Shown piece after piece: positions 1 to 8,813 of a stretch of DNA of 64,000 nucleotides. The stretch is from Haloarcula sebkhae (lineage in GTDB: Archaea; Halobacteriota; Halobacteria; Halobacteriales; Haloarculaceae). The stretch is from assembly GCF_014647415.1 (NCBI RefSeq), contig NZ_BMPD01000004.1:124001-188000 (forward strand), read 5' to 3'. The position numbers and the translations under genes were made by a program. Each line of letters begins with the position of its first letter. The stretch's first letter is position 1. The notes under the pieces are model-generated. The model saw only the letters and a list, made by a program, of their open reading frames with translations. It did no database searches and was not told the DNA's origin.

Positions 1-94
1 ACGAATGTCAGGATATAGTGAATAAAGAACGAAATATGGCCAATCATGATAGACACAACAGCCATAGCAAATACATCGTATCGGAGGTAAAAGC

Positions 95-1402
95 ATGAGT
101 CGGTCCCCTCTCAGCCGCCGACAGTTCCTCGGCGCGAGCGGGGCCGCACTCGTCACCGGCCTCGCCGGCTGTTCCGCCGGCGAAGGCGGGACCTCCACGG
201 ACACGGCAAGCAGCACCGACACCCTCAAAATCGGGGTGCTGGAGGACCAGTCCGGGAACTTCGCCCTCGTCGGCGACCCGAAGGCAAAGGCGTCGATGCT
301 CGCTATCGAGGAAATCAACGCCAACGGCGGTATCGACGGGAAGCAAATCGAGACGTTCCAGCGCGACCCACAGTCGGACAATCAGCGCTATCAGGAACTC
401 ACCCGCACGGCGATCAACGAGGAGAACGTCGACGCGCTATGGGCCGGCTACTCCTCGGCGACCCGGGAGGCCATCCGTCCGATAATCGACCGCAACGAAC
501 AGCTCTACTTCTACACCACGCAGTACGAGGGCGGTGTCTGTGACGAGTTCACCTTCGCGGTCGGGCCGACCGCCCGCCAGCAACTCGGTATCGTGCTCCC
601 ATATCTGGTTGAGGAGTTCGGCCCGGACATCTACACCATCGCGGCCGACTACAACTTCGGCCAGCTCTCTGCGGACTGGGTGAAGGTGCTGGCCAACGAA
701 AACGACGCGAACGTCCTCGGTGAGGAGTTCATTCCGCTGAGCGAGTCTTCATTCGGCTCGACGATCAACCGGATTCAGGAGGCCGACCCGGACTTCGTCA
801 TGTCGATGCTCGTCGGGGCGAACCACACGTCGTTCTACGAACAGAAAGCCTCTGCCGGGCTCGACATCCCCATCGGCACCTCGACGGCGATGGCACAGGG
901 GTACGAGCACCGGCGGCTCGACGCCCCGGCGATGGCCAACATCTACGCCGGCGTCAACTACATGGAGGAGGTGCCGACCGACAGCAACACGGGCGACGGT
1001 GGCTTCGTCGACCGGTACTTCGAGATGTACCCCGACGCGCCCTACCTCAACGAGGAAGCCGAGACCAACTACTTCTCGACGTACATGTACAAGAAAGCCG
1101 TCGAGCAGGCCGGAACCACCGAACAGCCGGAAGTCATCGATGCCCTGGAGTCGGGAATCGAACTCGGCACCGAGGAGGCACCTGAAGTACCGGAAGGCGA
1201 GACGATCCGTCTCGACGGCGCGACCCACCACGTCGACCACCACATGTGGATCATGCGCGCCGACGACGAGCACAACGTCGAAGCCGTCGAGAACCGCCAG
1301 ATCCCCGAGACGTTCCTCTCGGAGACGGCCGGCTGTAACCTCCCCGAGAACCCGGAGCAGACCCAGTACACCCCGGTGGACTACTACGAGGAGGCCGAGT
1401 AG
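95..1402 (+). CDS. urtA: Urea ABC transporter substrate-binding lipoprotein UrtA
   Basis: This 435-residue protein is the extracytoplasmic urea (or short-amide) receptor of an ABC importer. The N-terminus has a twin-arginine motif (SRRQFL, residues 7-12) and a lipobox LAGC ending at Cys26, so it should be exported folded and lipid-anchored. The mature part reads as a type I periplasmic-binding fold of the amide/urea subfamily (KIGVLEDQSGNFALVG near residue 46, then a conserved YFYTTQYEGG segment). The ATG at 95 is preceded by GGAGGT six bases upstream. Four genes of the same transporter follow with gaps of 2 bases or less. The full five-gene order is the main reason for assigning urea; substrate specificity itself is inferred. 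Confidence 0.93.
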   Translation: MSRSPLSRRQFLGASGAALVTGLAGCSAGEGGTSTDTASSTDTLKIGVLEDQSGNFALVGDPKAKASMLAIEEINANGGIDGKQIETFQRDPQSDNQRYQELTRTAINEENVDALWAGYSSATREAIRPIIDRNEQLYFYTTQYEGGVCDEFTFAVGPTARQQLGIVLPYLVEEFGPDIYTIAADYNFGQLSADWVKVLANENDANVLGEEFIPLSESSFGSTINRIQEADPDFVMSMLVGANHTSFYEQKASAGLDIPIGTSTAMAQGYEHRRLDAPAMANIYAGVNYMEEVPTDSNTGDGGFVDRYFEMYPDAPYLNEEAETNYFSTYMYKKAVEQAGTTEQPEVIDALESGIELGTEEAPEVPEGETIRLDGATHHVDHHMWIMRADDEHNVEAVENRQIPETFLSETAGCNLPENPEQTQYTPVDYYEEAE

Positions 1403-1404
1403 GG

Positions 1405-2343
1405 ATGGTAAACGGGATCAACCTCGCACTTCAGTTCCTCGACAGCTTCGCGTTCATCGTGCTCGCCGCGGCGGGGTTGGCCATTATCTTCGGGATCATG
1501 GGCGTCATCAATCTGGCACACGGGGAGTTTATTCTCATCGGTGCCTACACCGCGACGCTGGCCGTGACGCAACTCGGCCTCCCGCTCGTCGTGGCGATGC
1601 TCGTTGGCGGTCTGGTCACTGGCCTCTTCGGGATTCTGACCGAGCGGGTGATTATCTCCGGAGCCTGGCCCAATTACATCAGTCAACAGACCCTGGGCCG
1701 CGATATCATTGAACCGTTGTACGACCGTCTGGCTGATTCGATGGTTGCCACGTTTGGACTCAGCCTGATACTGACCCAGGGGGCCCGAATCCGCTTTGGC
1801 AACTCAATCGACCAGATAGCCACGCCGTTCGGCGCAATCTCGTACGGGGAGTTCTCGTACTCGACGTACCGGATCGTCCTGGCCGGCGTCAGCATCGGGC
1901 TGCTTCTGGCCACCTATTACCTGTTCACCCGGACTGACTTCGGAATGCGCGCCCGGGCGACGATACAGGATAAGGAAACGGCACAGGCAATGGGCGTCAA
2001 CACCGACCGAATGTACATGCTGACGTTCGGGTTCGGATCGGCGTTGGCCGGGCTGACGGGCGCGCTGTTCGCACCAGTCATCACGATGCAGCCGACGCTG
2101 GGCGACCAGTTCCTGGTTGAGGCGTTCGTTGCCGTCGTTGTCGGGGGGCCGAGCGTCGTCCTCGGCACTGCGCTGTCGGGTGGTGTCCTCGGGGCGATTC
2201 TGGCCACGTTCTCGAACCTCTACGGGACGTTCATCGGTCGTATCGCGCTGCTCGTCGCCGCGCTCATCGCGCTCCGGTTCCTTCCCGATGGCATCACCGG
2301 CTTCATCGAACAACTGCGGCAACGGAGACAGGAGAGCGACTAG
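1405..2343 (+). CDS. urtB: Urea ABC transporter permease UrtB
   Basis: This 312-residue, highly hydrophobic protein is a branched-chain-amino-acid-type permease (LivH/UrtB family), with about eight membrane segments and the loop sequence INLAHGEFILIGAY typical of the family. It would form half of the membrane channel together with UrtC. The start follows the urtA stop by two bases, so the genes are cotranscribed and probably translationally coupled. An insert around residues 90-115 (PNYISQQTLGRDIIEPLYDRL) is longer than in LivH proteins and fits UrtB. It lacks the long N-terminal extracytoplasmic domain seen in some bacterial UrtB proteins. Confidence 0.9.
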   Translation: MVNGINLALQFLDSFAFIVLAAAGLAIIFGIMGVINLAHGEFILIGAYTATLAVTQLGLPLVVAMLVGGLVTGLFGILTERVIISGAWPNYISQQTLGRDIIEPLYDRLADSMVATFGLSLILTQGARIRFGNSIDQIATPFGAISYGEFSYSTYRIVLAGVSIGLLLATYYLFTRTDFGMRARATIQDKETAQAMGVNTDRMYMLTFGFGSALAGLTGALFAPVITMQPTLGDQFLVEAFVAVVVGGPSVVLGTALSGGVLGAILATFSNLYGTFIGRIALLVAALIALRFLPDGITGFIEQLRQRRQESD

Positions 2344-3498
2344 ATGTCGACAGATAGTGCAACCGGCGAGGCGAACAGGTCTCTCGCGAGTCGGCTCCGG
2401 AGTCGGTTCGAGGGGCCGAACACGATAGGGGAGTCCCGCGGGTTCTGGGTCGGCTTCGTCGTCGCCGTGGCGGCGCTCGCCGTCTACCCAGCGTTCGGTG
2501 ACGGCTCACAGCTGTCGCTGTTCATGGTGCTTGCCTTGCTGGGGCTTTCGCTGTCAATCGTCTGGGGCTACTCGGGCGTGCTGAGCTTCGGCCAGGTCGT
2601 CTTCTTCGGCATCGGAGCCTACACGTTCGGCGTCGTCTCGATCAACTTCGCGACCCCGGGCGGTATCACGGCTGCCGTCGTCGCCGGCATTGCCGGCGGG
2701 GGCGTCAGCGCGGCGATACTGGGCTACTTCATGTTCTACGGCGGGGTGCGAGACGTCTACGTCACCATAATCACGCTCGTCTCGACAATCGTCATGCACA
2801 CGTTCATGGCCCAGACCGCGGGGTCCGAGTGGGCTATCGGCGAGGCGGCGCTTGGCGGCTTCAACGGAATGCCGGACATTCCGGTGTTGACGCTTGGCGT
2901 CGAGGGGGCTTCCTACCAGTTCATGTACAACCCGTTCCCGATGCGGGTTATCGGAATCGGATCGTTCGAGATCAGCCCGTTCTACTACCTCGTCCTCCTC
3001 CTGCTGGTCGGGACGTATCTCGGACTGCGTATCCTCGTTAACTCCGACTACGGCCGCGTGATGGTCGCTGTCCGGGAGGACGAGGACCGAACCGAGATGT
3101 TCGGCTACAACGTGACTCGCGTCAAGTTCGTCGTGTTCACGCTCGGGGGAGCGCTGGCGGGCCTGTCCGGCGTACTGTACGCTGCACGGAACGTCTACAT
3201 CGACCCCACCGTGTTCTCGCTGCTGTTCGCGACGCTGCCGGTCATCTGGGTGAGTATCGGTGGCCGAAAGAGTCTGCTCGGGGCCGTCGTTGCAACGCTC
3301 GCCGTCGAATACCTCCGCATCTCGATGGCCGGAGAGCTGGCGCTGGTCCTGCTTGGGACCCTGTTGCTGGTGACGATTCTGGTCCTTCCGAGTGGCTTCG
3401 TTCCGTGGCTCCACGAGCAGCTTGTCGAAACTCGACTCGGCCCGGGCGAAGCCGGCGGGGCTGACGCACCCGACGCGTCGAGTGAGGTGAGTGATTAA
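2344..3498 (+). CDS. urtC: Urea ABC transporter permease UrtC
   Basis: This is the second permease (384 residues, LivM/UrtC family), beginning directly after the urtB stop codon. A charged cytoplasmic N-terminus of about 35 residues precedes roughly nine hydrophobic helices. The family segment YSGVLSFGQVVFFGIGAY is present near residue 80, and the cytoplasmic coupling loop VAVREDEDRTEMFGYNV near residue 240 is where the ATPases should dock. The C-terminus is an acidic tail (GGADAPDASSEVSD). Its stop codon overlaps the urtD ATG by one base. The assignment rests on family features plus the operon. Confidence 0.9.
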   Translation: MSTDSATGEANRSLASRLRSRFEGPNTIGESRGFWVGFVVAVAALAVYPAFGDGSQLSLFMVLALLGLSLSIVWGYSGVLSFGQVVFFGIGAYTFGVVSINFATPGGITAAVVAGIAGGGVSAAILGYFMFYGGVRDVYVTIITLVSTIVMHTFMAQTAGSEWAIGEAALGGFNGMPDIPVLTLGVEGASYQFMYNPFPMRVIGIGSFEISPFYYLVLLLLVGTYLGLRILVNSDYGRVMVAVREDEDRTEMFGYNVTRVKFVVFTLGGALAGLSGVLYAARNVYIDPTVFSLLFATLPVIWVSIGGRKSLLGAVVATLAVEYLRISMAGELALVLLGTLLLVTILVLPSGFVPWLHEQLVETRLGPGEAGGADAPDASSEVSD

Positions 3499-4304
3499 TG
3501 AGTGATACTGAAACCGAATCCGAGGTCGACTCGCTCGGACCGAACGTCCGACAGACCGCTGCGGAACTGGCAACGGGAGACAGAACGGAGACGCTGCTGC
3601 AGACCGACGGGCTGGTCAAGCAGTTCGGCGGATTCACTGCCACCGACGACGTGGATTTCTCGGTCGCCGAGGGAGAGCTCCGCTGTCTCATCGGCCCCAA
3701 CGGCGCTGGCAAGTCGACGCTGCTGAACCTGATTACCGGCTCGTACGAGGCGACCGACGGCAGTATCTACTACAACGGCCACGACATCACCGACCTTGAC
3801 CCACACGAGCGGGTCTCTCGCGGTATCAGTATGAAATTCCAAGTTCCGTCCGTGTACGGTGACCTGAGTGTCAGAGAGAACGTCAGGCTCCCCGTCCAGC
3901 AGTTCGCCGACGGGGAGAAGCGACGGCGGCTGGTCGCCGAGGCTATCGAGGTTGCGGGGCTCACCGGCTACGAGGACGTCGATGCCGGGCAGCTCTCACA
4001 CGGGCAGCAACAGCAACTGGAAATCGGGATGGCCGCCGCGCTGGAACCCGACCTCCTGCTACTGGACGAGCCGGTCGCCGGCCTTGACGTGGCCGAACGG
4101 GAAGCAATCGCCGAGCGGATCACGCGGCTCAACGAGGAGCAAGGGATCGCCTTCGTCGTCATCGAGCACGACACCGACTTCGTCGCGAGCATCGCCGAAG
4201 AAGTGACTGTCCTGCACAACGGCGAGGTGTTCCGCGAAGGGCCGATCGAGGAGATAGAGTCGGACCCCGAGGTCCAGCGGATATATCTGGGAGGTGAGTC
4301 GTGA
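3498..4304 (+). CDS. urtD: Urea ABC transporter ATPase UrtD
   Basis: This is an ABC ATPase of 268 residues. The Walker A motif GPNGAGKS is at residues 66-73, the signature LSHGQ at 168-172, and Walker B LLLLDEP ends near residue 194. The segment MKFQVPSVYGDLSVREN (residues 114-130) is characteristic of UrtD among LivG-like ATPases. An acidic N-terminal leader of about 32 residues precedes the ABC domain and may not be functional. The start overlaps the urtC stop by one base (TAATG). It should pair with UrtE to drive UrtBC. Confidence 0.92.
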   Translation: MSDTETESEVDSLGPNVRQTAAELATGDRTETLLQTDGLVKQFGGFTATDDVDFSVAEGELRCLIGPNGAGKSTLLNLITGSYEATDGSIYYNGHDITDLDPHERVSRGISMKFQVPSVYGDLSVRENVRLPVQQFADGEKRRRLVAEAIEVAGLTGYEDVDAGQLSHGQQQQLEIGMAAALEPDLLLLDEPVAGLDVAEREAIAERITRLNEEQGIAFVVIEHDTDFVASIAEEVTVLHNGEVFREGPIEEIESDPEVQRIYLGGES

Positions 4305-5002
4305 TGCTCGAACTCGACGAAGTTTCCGCAGCCTACGACACAACGCCGATACTGCGGGACGTGGACCTCTCCGTCGAAGAAGGAGAAATCGTCGGCGTGA
4401 TGGGGAAAAACGGCGTCGGCAAGACGACGCTCCTGAAGACGGTGATGGGATTGCTGGAGCCCAGCGATGGGACCATCAGCTACGACGGCACTGACGTAAC
4501 CCACGCGAGTGCCGACGAACGCGCCCGGGCCGGTATCGGCTACATTCCGCAGGGCCGCGACGTGTTCCCCAAGCTAACCGTCGAGCAGAACATCAAGATG
4601 GGCGAGACCATCCGGTCAGACAGCGACGAAACGCTGTACGATCAGATATACGACTACTTCCCGGTCCTGGAAGAGCGGGCCAGCCAGGAAGCCGGCACGC
4701 TCTCGGGCGGGCAACAGCAGATGCTCGCCATCGGCCGCGCACTGGTCTCGAACCCTGACCTGCTCTTGCTCGATGAACCGTCTGAGGGCATCCAGCCCTC
4801 TATCGTTGACCAGATCAGTCAGGACATGCAGACGATCAACGACGACCTCGGGACGACGATTCTATTCGTCGAGCAGAACCTCGGGGTCATCCGCGAGATG
4901 GCTGACCGCTGTTACGCGATGGAGCGTGGCACAGTCGTCGACGAACTCGGCCCGTCGACGATTGCCGACGAGGACGCGATAGCGGAATATCTCGCGGTCT
5001 GA
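4304..5002 (+). CDS. urtE: Urea ABC transporter ATPase UrtE
   Basis: This is the second ABC ATPase, about 232 residues (LivF/UrtE type). It has Walker A GKNGVGKT, signature LSGGQ and Walker B LLLLDEPSEGIQPS; the IQPSIV stretch after Walker B is typical of UrtE. I chose the ATG at 4304, which overlaps the urtD stop (TGATG). An in-frame GTG at 4301 would add one residue, and GAGGTG at 4291-4296 serves either. It is the last gene of the operon. No urease subunit gene lies downstream in the window, so urease, if present, would be upstream of base 1 or elsewhere. Confidence 0.92.
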   Translation: MLELDEVSAAYDTTPILRDVDLSVEEGEIVGVMGKNGVGKTTLLKTVMGLLEPSDGTISYDGTDVTHASADERARAGIGYIPQGRDVFPKLTVEQNIKMGETIRSDSDETLYDQIYDYFPVLEERASQEAGTLSGGQQQMLAIGRALVSNPDLLLLDEPSEGIQPSIVDQISQDMQTINDDLGTTILFVEQNLGVIREMADRCYAMERGTVVDELGPSTIADEDAIAEYLAV

Positions 5003-5179
5003 GGCGGGCTGCCATCGCAGTTTTTCGAATCCGTCGCCAGCGACAGGCGGTCGCCGTAGAAACGACTGACAGCAGTTCGGAGATATACTGGACTGTCGGC
5101 TAGCTAACTCCTTCCTAATTACACGGAAGCAACCGAATCAACAGGAACTTGAGTACCCACTGAACAGACCTGTACACGA

Positions 5180-6595
5180 ATGTCCGATCGTGACTCATGG
5201 ATATCGAACCTCGGCTTTGTACTTGCCGCCGTCGGCGGTGCAGCGGGCCTCGGGAACATCTGGCGGTTTCCGTGGCTCACTGCCGGGAACGGTGGCAGCG
5301 CGTTCCTCATCGTGTACCTGCTTGTCGTCGTCGGCATCGGCGTCCCGGGACTACTCGCTGAGTTCGTCCTCGGACGGTGCGGGCGGCAGACACCGACCGC
5401 GGCGCTTCGTTCGCTCACGGGCTCCCGCTGGGGATCGTGGCTGGGTGCGTTCAACGTCCTGACGACCCTCGTCATCCTCTCGTTCTACTCCGTCGTCGGC
5501 GGGTGGATCCTTCGCTACACACTGGTCTCTCCGGTCGGGGCATACTTCGGGCAGCCCCAGCAGTACTTCGGGGCGATGAGCTTCGGGCTCGAAGCGGTCG
5601 CTTATCACCTGCTGTTCCTCGGTATCGTCGCCGCAATCGTCTTCTTCGGCGTGAGCCACGGCATCGAACGCGTCTCGAAAGTGATGCTCCCTGGCGTCGT
5701 GATAATCCTCATCGGCCTCGCCGTGTGGACGGCCACTCAGCCGGGCACGGCCGCCGGCTACGCGTTCTATCTCAGCTTCGACGCCGACTACCTCGCCGCG
5801 AACTTCCTGAGCGTCATCGGGCCAGCGGCGGGCCAGGCGCTGTTTACCCTCTCGCTTGGTGCTGGGGTAATGCTGACGTACGCCTCGTATCTCGACGACA
5901 ACGCATCTCTTCCACGAGATACGCTGGTTATCGCTGTCTCGAACACGTTCATCGGTGTCCTCGCCGGGCTGGTCGTCATTCCGCTGCTGTTTTCCCAGGG
6001 TGTCGACCCCGGACAGGGCGGCCCCGGTGCGCTGTTCGTCGCGCTCGCGACGGCGTTTGCGACGCTGCCGGGCGGGGAACTCGTCGCGACGGCGTTCTTC
6101 GCGACGGTCTTGATGGCCGCGGTGACCAGCGGGATCAGCCTGCTCGAAACGCCGGTGGCAACGCTCGTCGACAGCTTCGGCGTCCCCCGACGCCGTGCAA
6201 CGGTGCTGGTCACAGTCCTGCTTGCGGCCACTGGGAGCGGGCTGGCACTCACGAGCCCGGTGTTCCAGTTCGTCTCCGGCACGCTCGCAGATCTCATGCT
6301 GACCGTCGGCCTGTTCGCATTCACTGTCATCGTGGGCTGGCTGCTCCGTGGGGAAGCGCTGGCGGAGTTCCGCGCTGGAACCGATCGCTTCGAATGGGTA
6401 GCCAGACCGTGGCTACTGACCGTTAGCTGGGTTCTCCCCGTCGTCGTGCTGTTCCTGTTGACGAACACGCTCGCGTCGCTCGCCGGAATGTCGCTGGGGC
6501 TCGGCGGCCGAGCACTTATCGCTGTGGTGGGCACTGTTGCCCTTGCTGTCGTAGTTACGAGTGGAAGCTGGAGCGACCGGTTGAGTTCGAGCTAA
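5180..6595 (+). CDS. Sodium-dependent transporter, neurotransmitter:sodium symporter (SNF) family
   Basis: This membrane protein has 471 residues. The first helix contains the family hallmark GGAAGLGNIWRFPWL, where the sodium and substrate sites of LeuT-type transporters are formed, followed by about ten more hydrophobic helices. Archaeal and bacterial members import amino acids or related zwitterions with sodium. A 177-base gap separates it from urtE, so it probably has its own promoter. Substrate cannot be read from sequence; the nearby nitrogen transporters make an amino-acid or amine substrate likely. Confidence 0.88.
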   Translation: MSDRDSWISNLGFVLAAVGGAAGLGNIWRFPWLTAGNGGSAFLIVYLLVVVGIGVPGLLAEFVLGRCGRQTPTAALRSLTGSRWGSWLGAFNVLTTLVILSFYSVVGGWILRYTLVSPVGAYFGQPQQYFGAMSFGLEAVAYHLLFLGIVAAIVFFGVSHGIERVSKVMLPGVVIILIGLAVWTATQPGTAAGYAFYLSFDADYLAANFLSVIGPAAGQALFTLSLGAGVMLTYASYLDDNASLPRDTLVIAVSNTFIGVLAGLVVIPLLFSQGVDPGQGGPGALFVALATAFATLPGGELVATAFFATVLMAAVTSGISLLETPVATLVDSFGVPRRRATVLVTVLLAATGSGLALTSPVFQFVSGTLADLMLTVGLFAFTVIVGWLLRGEALAEFRAGTDRFEWVARPWLLTVSWVLPVVVLFLLTNTLASLAGMSLGLGGRALIAVVGTVALAVVVTSGSWSDRLSSS

Positions 6596-6804
6596 GTACG
6601 CCCGTCTTGATTCTGCTGCTGTTCTGAACACGTCTCCACCGAGAGGGCTTTCTTTTCCACTTTGGCTTCCTGCACATCGTTCGCCAGCGACTCCCGTATG
6701 CAGTGTAATAATTCCTAAATCCAGTATTGCCGCCATACCCGCGGAAATGCATCCTGTCGGTGGTCGCGCCGGGTTTTTTGTTTGTGCACCCTGTTCATGA
6801 TCGT

Positions 6805-7248
6805 ATGAAACTTTACGAGGATGTTTCGGTTGGTGACGTACGACAATCCGATGGATACACTGTGTCGAAATCCGAGATTGTAGAGTTCGGCGAGAAGTAC
6901 GACCCGCAACCGTTCCACACCGATGAGGAGGCAGCGAAAGACTCCGTCTTCGGCGGGCTAGTCGCCTCCGGGTGGCAGACCGCCGCGATCTGTATGCGTC
7001 TCAACGTCGAGAACAGCGAGGACATGGCAACTCAGGCTGGCGTCGGCGTCGACGATCTCCGCTGGCATCAGCCGCTCCAGCCCGGTGACACGCTACGACT
7101 ACGAACTGAAATCATCAACAAGCGACCCTCCGACAGCGATCCCAGCCGGGGACTCATCACAACCCGCCACGAAGGGCTGAATCAAGACGACGAGCTGGTT
7201 ATTTCGTACGAAGCGACAGCCATGATCCGCCGCGAGACCGACGAGTAA
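6805..7248 (+). CDS. MaoC-like hotdog-fold dehydratase
   Basis: This 147-residue protein has a single hotdog domain. It carries the (R)-specific enoyl-CoA hydratase signature FGEKYDPQPFHTDEEAA, with the catalytic Asp and His of the D-x-N/P-x-x-H motif, and the downstream FGGLVASGWQTAA. It would hydrate or dehydrate a CoA-bound acyl chain in the cytoplasm. An upstream in-frame ATG at 6727 would add 26 residues that look non-coding, so I start at 6805, where homology to the family begins. No fatty-acid genes are adjacent, so its pathway is open. Confidence 0.85.
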   Translation: MKLYEDVSVGDVRQSDGYTVSKSEIVEFGEKYDPQPFHTDEEAAKDSVFGGLVASGWQTAAICMRLNVENSEDMATQAGVGVDDLRWHQPLQPGDTLRLRTEIINKRPSDSDPSRGLITTRHEGLNQDDELVISYEATAMIRRETDE

Positions 7249-7485
7249 CGACACAGCCAAGCTGCGGGATACTTACACGTGGCTATCTCGCCTTTTTACC
7301 GTGTTCTGGCCCACAGCATCGCTCCCGCCGGAACAGTCTGAGACAGTCTGCGAGATTGCCACGTACGCATTCTGGTGTTGACGTGTATTCGAGTCGTAGT
7401 CACAAACCAGTACGCATCGGCGAGGACTGTTGGTACCGTCTTTCTCAGACAGCGCCCAAGCGGACACACACTCTCACGCCTTCGA

Positions 7486-8244
7486 CTAAATTGCGTTGCG
7501 TTCTGCCTCGACCGCCTTGACGTACGCCTCGACAACATTCTCGATAATCGCTTCGCCGGCCTCGGTTGTCGCCGCTGTCGGATCACCGAGGACACCGTTT
7601 TCGGTGATTGATTTGAACCCTTCACTTAGCAGCCGAGCCGGCGAAATATCACCTTCAGGCCCGGGTTCGATATTCTCCGTCCTGACGAGTCCCTCATCGA
7701 TGGCTAGTACAATCGCTGTTTCGGCGGCCCCAGCGTGGATTACATCCTGTTCGTACTCGATACCGGCCTTACTGAGACCCTCATTCAGCAACTGCATATG
7801 CTCGTCGAGGTCAGCGAGCGGGATCACTGAGGCTTCGAGTTCACGTGCGATGTCGGGAGCCACGGTTTTGACCGGCCCGAAGTTCCCACCGTGAGTCGGG
7901 ACGAGAACGATGTGCTCGAAGCCATGGGTGTCGAGGGATCTGCAGTACGATCGGATGACATCCATCAATGTCTCGGGTGAAACGGTTATGCTACCGGGGA
8001 ACTCCATATGGTGTCCCGAACATCCGGGGCGTATTGTGGGGGCCGCAAGAGCATCACCCAACTCAGTCGCCATTCGGCGCGAGAGTTCGTCCCCGTCCAG
8101 CGTATCCATATTCAGTGGCAGGTGTGGGCCGTGTTGTTCGATCGAACCGACCGCTATGACCACGGTCTGTGTTCCGTTTTCGATGGCGGATTCAATTTCT
8201 GGCCATGCCAGTTCCTCAAGACACACTGACCTGCGAGAAGACAT
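7486..8244 (-). CDS. Creatininase-family amidohydrolase
   Basis: This 252-residue metalloenzyme belongs to the creatininase superfamily, which hydrolyses cyclic amides (creatinine, formamidopyrimidines) or, as MftE/ArfB, formamides and peptides. The motifs GSIEQHGPHLPLNMDT (metal ligands Glu36, His38, Asp47), HHMEFPGSI, PTHGGN (His118) and HAGAAETA (Glu ligand) are all present, so the active site looks complete. I prefer the ATG at 8244. A TTG at 8253 is possible, but an AT-rich box near 8270 lies about 26 bases before the ATG, which would make a leaderless transcript. Substrate is unknown. Confidence 0.85.
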   Translation of the reverse strand: MSSRRSVCLEELAWPEIESAIENGTQTVVIAVGSIEQHGPHLPLNMDTLDGDELSRRMATELGDALAAPTIRPGCSGHHMEFPGSITVSPETLMDVIRSYCRSLDTHGFEHIVLVPTHGGNFGPVKTVAPDIARELEASVIPLADLDEHMQLLNEGLSKAGIEYEQDVIHAGAAETAIVLAIDEGLVRTENIEPGPEGDISPARLLSEGFKSITENGVLGDPTAATTEAGEAIIENVVEAYVKAVEAERNAI

Positions 8245-8478
8245 TGTTGTCAATTATCTGGTTTGTAGTAAATACCTGCCGAAACCTGAACATGATTACC
8301 CATCAGTCGGCAGCGGGTCCGCTGGCAGCTCGCTTTTTATGCTGAGTATCTTCGCTCCGGTTGATTGAGTCCGATGCCGTTGTCGGTTTTGCGTACCGAC
8401 TGTGATGGCCTCGCACCTGAAGAGAACGATCTGGAGGCAATAACTGGAACTGACTTCCCCCGGACGATTCCCTCGCTG

Positions 8479-8619
8479 TTAGCCTTCGACACAATCAGTG
8501 CAACGACTAGCACCGGGAAGCGAGGACTGACCACACTCTGTGCACGCATCGAGGCCCGCGCTTGGCTTCTCCCGTGGGACAGGTATCGTGTCCAGTGCTT
8601 TTCGCAATCGCTTCTTCAT
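8479..8619 (-). CDS. Small two-CxxC zinc-finger protein (46 residues)
   Basis: This short frame encodes 46 residues with a basic N-terminus (MKKRLRKALDTIP) and a C-terminal zinc-ribbon-like knuckle. Cys26-x2-Cys29 lies in CTECG and Cys40-x2-Cys43 in CTDC, ten residues apart. This is the layout of the small CPxCG-related zinc-finger proteins that are abundant in haloarchaea, several of which affect biofilm or swarming in Haloferax (family knowledge). A TATA-like box at 8641-8648 sits 26 bases before the ATG, which supports a leaderless mRNA. It lies between creatininase and the exopolysaccharide operon, transcribed alone on the minus strand. Function is unknown. Confidence 0.72.
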   Translation of the reverse strand: MKKRLRKALDTIPVPREKPSAGLDACTECGQSSLPGASRCTDCVEG

Positions 8620-8640
8620 GTAACACCATATGCAGTCCTA

Positions 8641-8648
8641 TATTTTAA
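8641..8648 (-). promoter_or_regulatory. TATA box for the small zinc-finger gene
   Basis: Read on the minus strand this is TTAAAATA within a 15-base all-A/T stretch (8639-8653). Its centre is 26 bases upstream of the ATG at 8619, the normal archaeal TATA-to-start spacing. Transcription would begin at or next to the start codon. Confidence 0.55.
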
Positions 8649-8813
8649 TATTTGGGGAGAATATCTGATTGAGAGGGCAACTAGACGCATAACTATCCAT
8701 AGTCTTGGATGAATGTACTGAGATGTCGTTCCATATGTGCGCAATTAAACAAAACCCGTCTAGTCTGGCGACGCTACACTTTGTACCCGTACTGATGGAC
8801 GAATGACATGAAG

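Noticed and set aside
999-1712. Arg/Ser/Thr-rich 237-codon frame inside urtA-urtB
   Set aside because: It is a shadow frame of the high-G/C coding sequence; the residue composition is typical of an off-frame translation, and the real genes cover it fully.
8365-8712. 115-codon plus-strand frame overlapping the zinc-finger gene
   Set aside because: It has no start signal or family features and is antisense to the CxxC-containing frame, which has a properly spaced TATA box.
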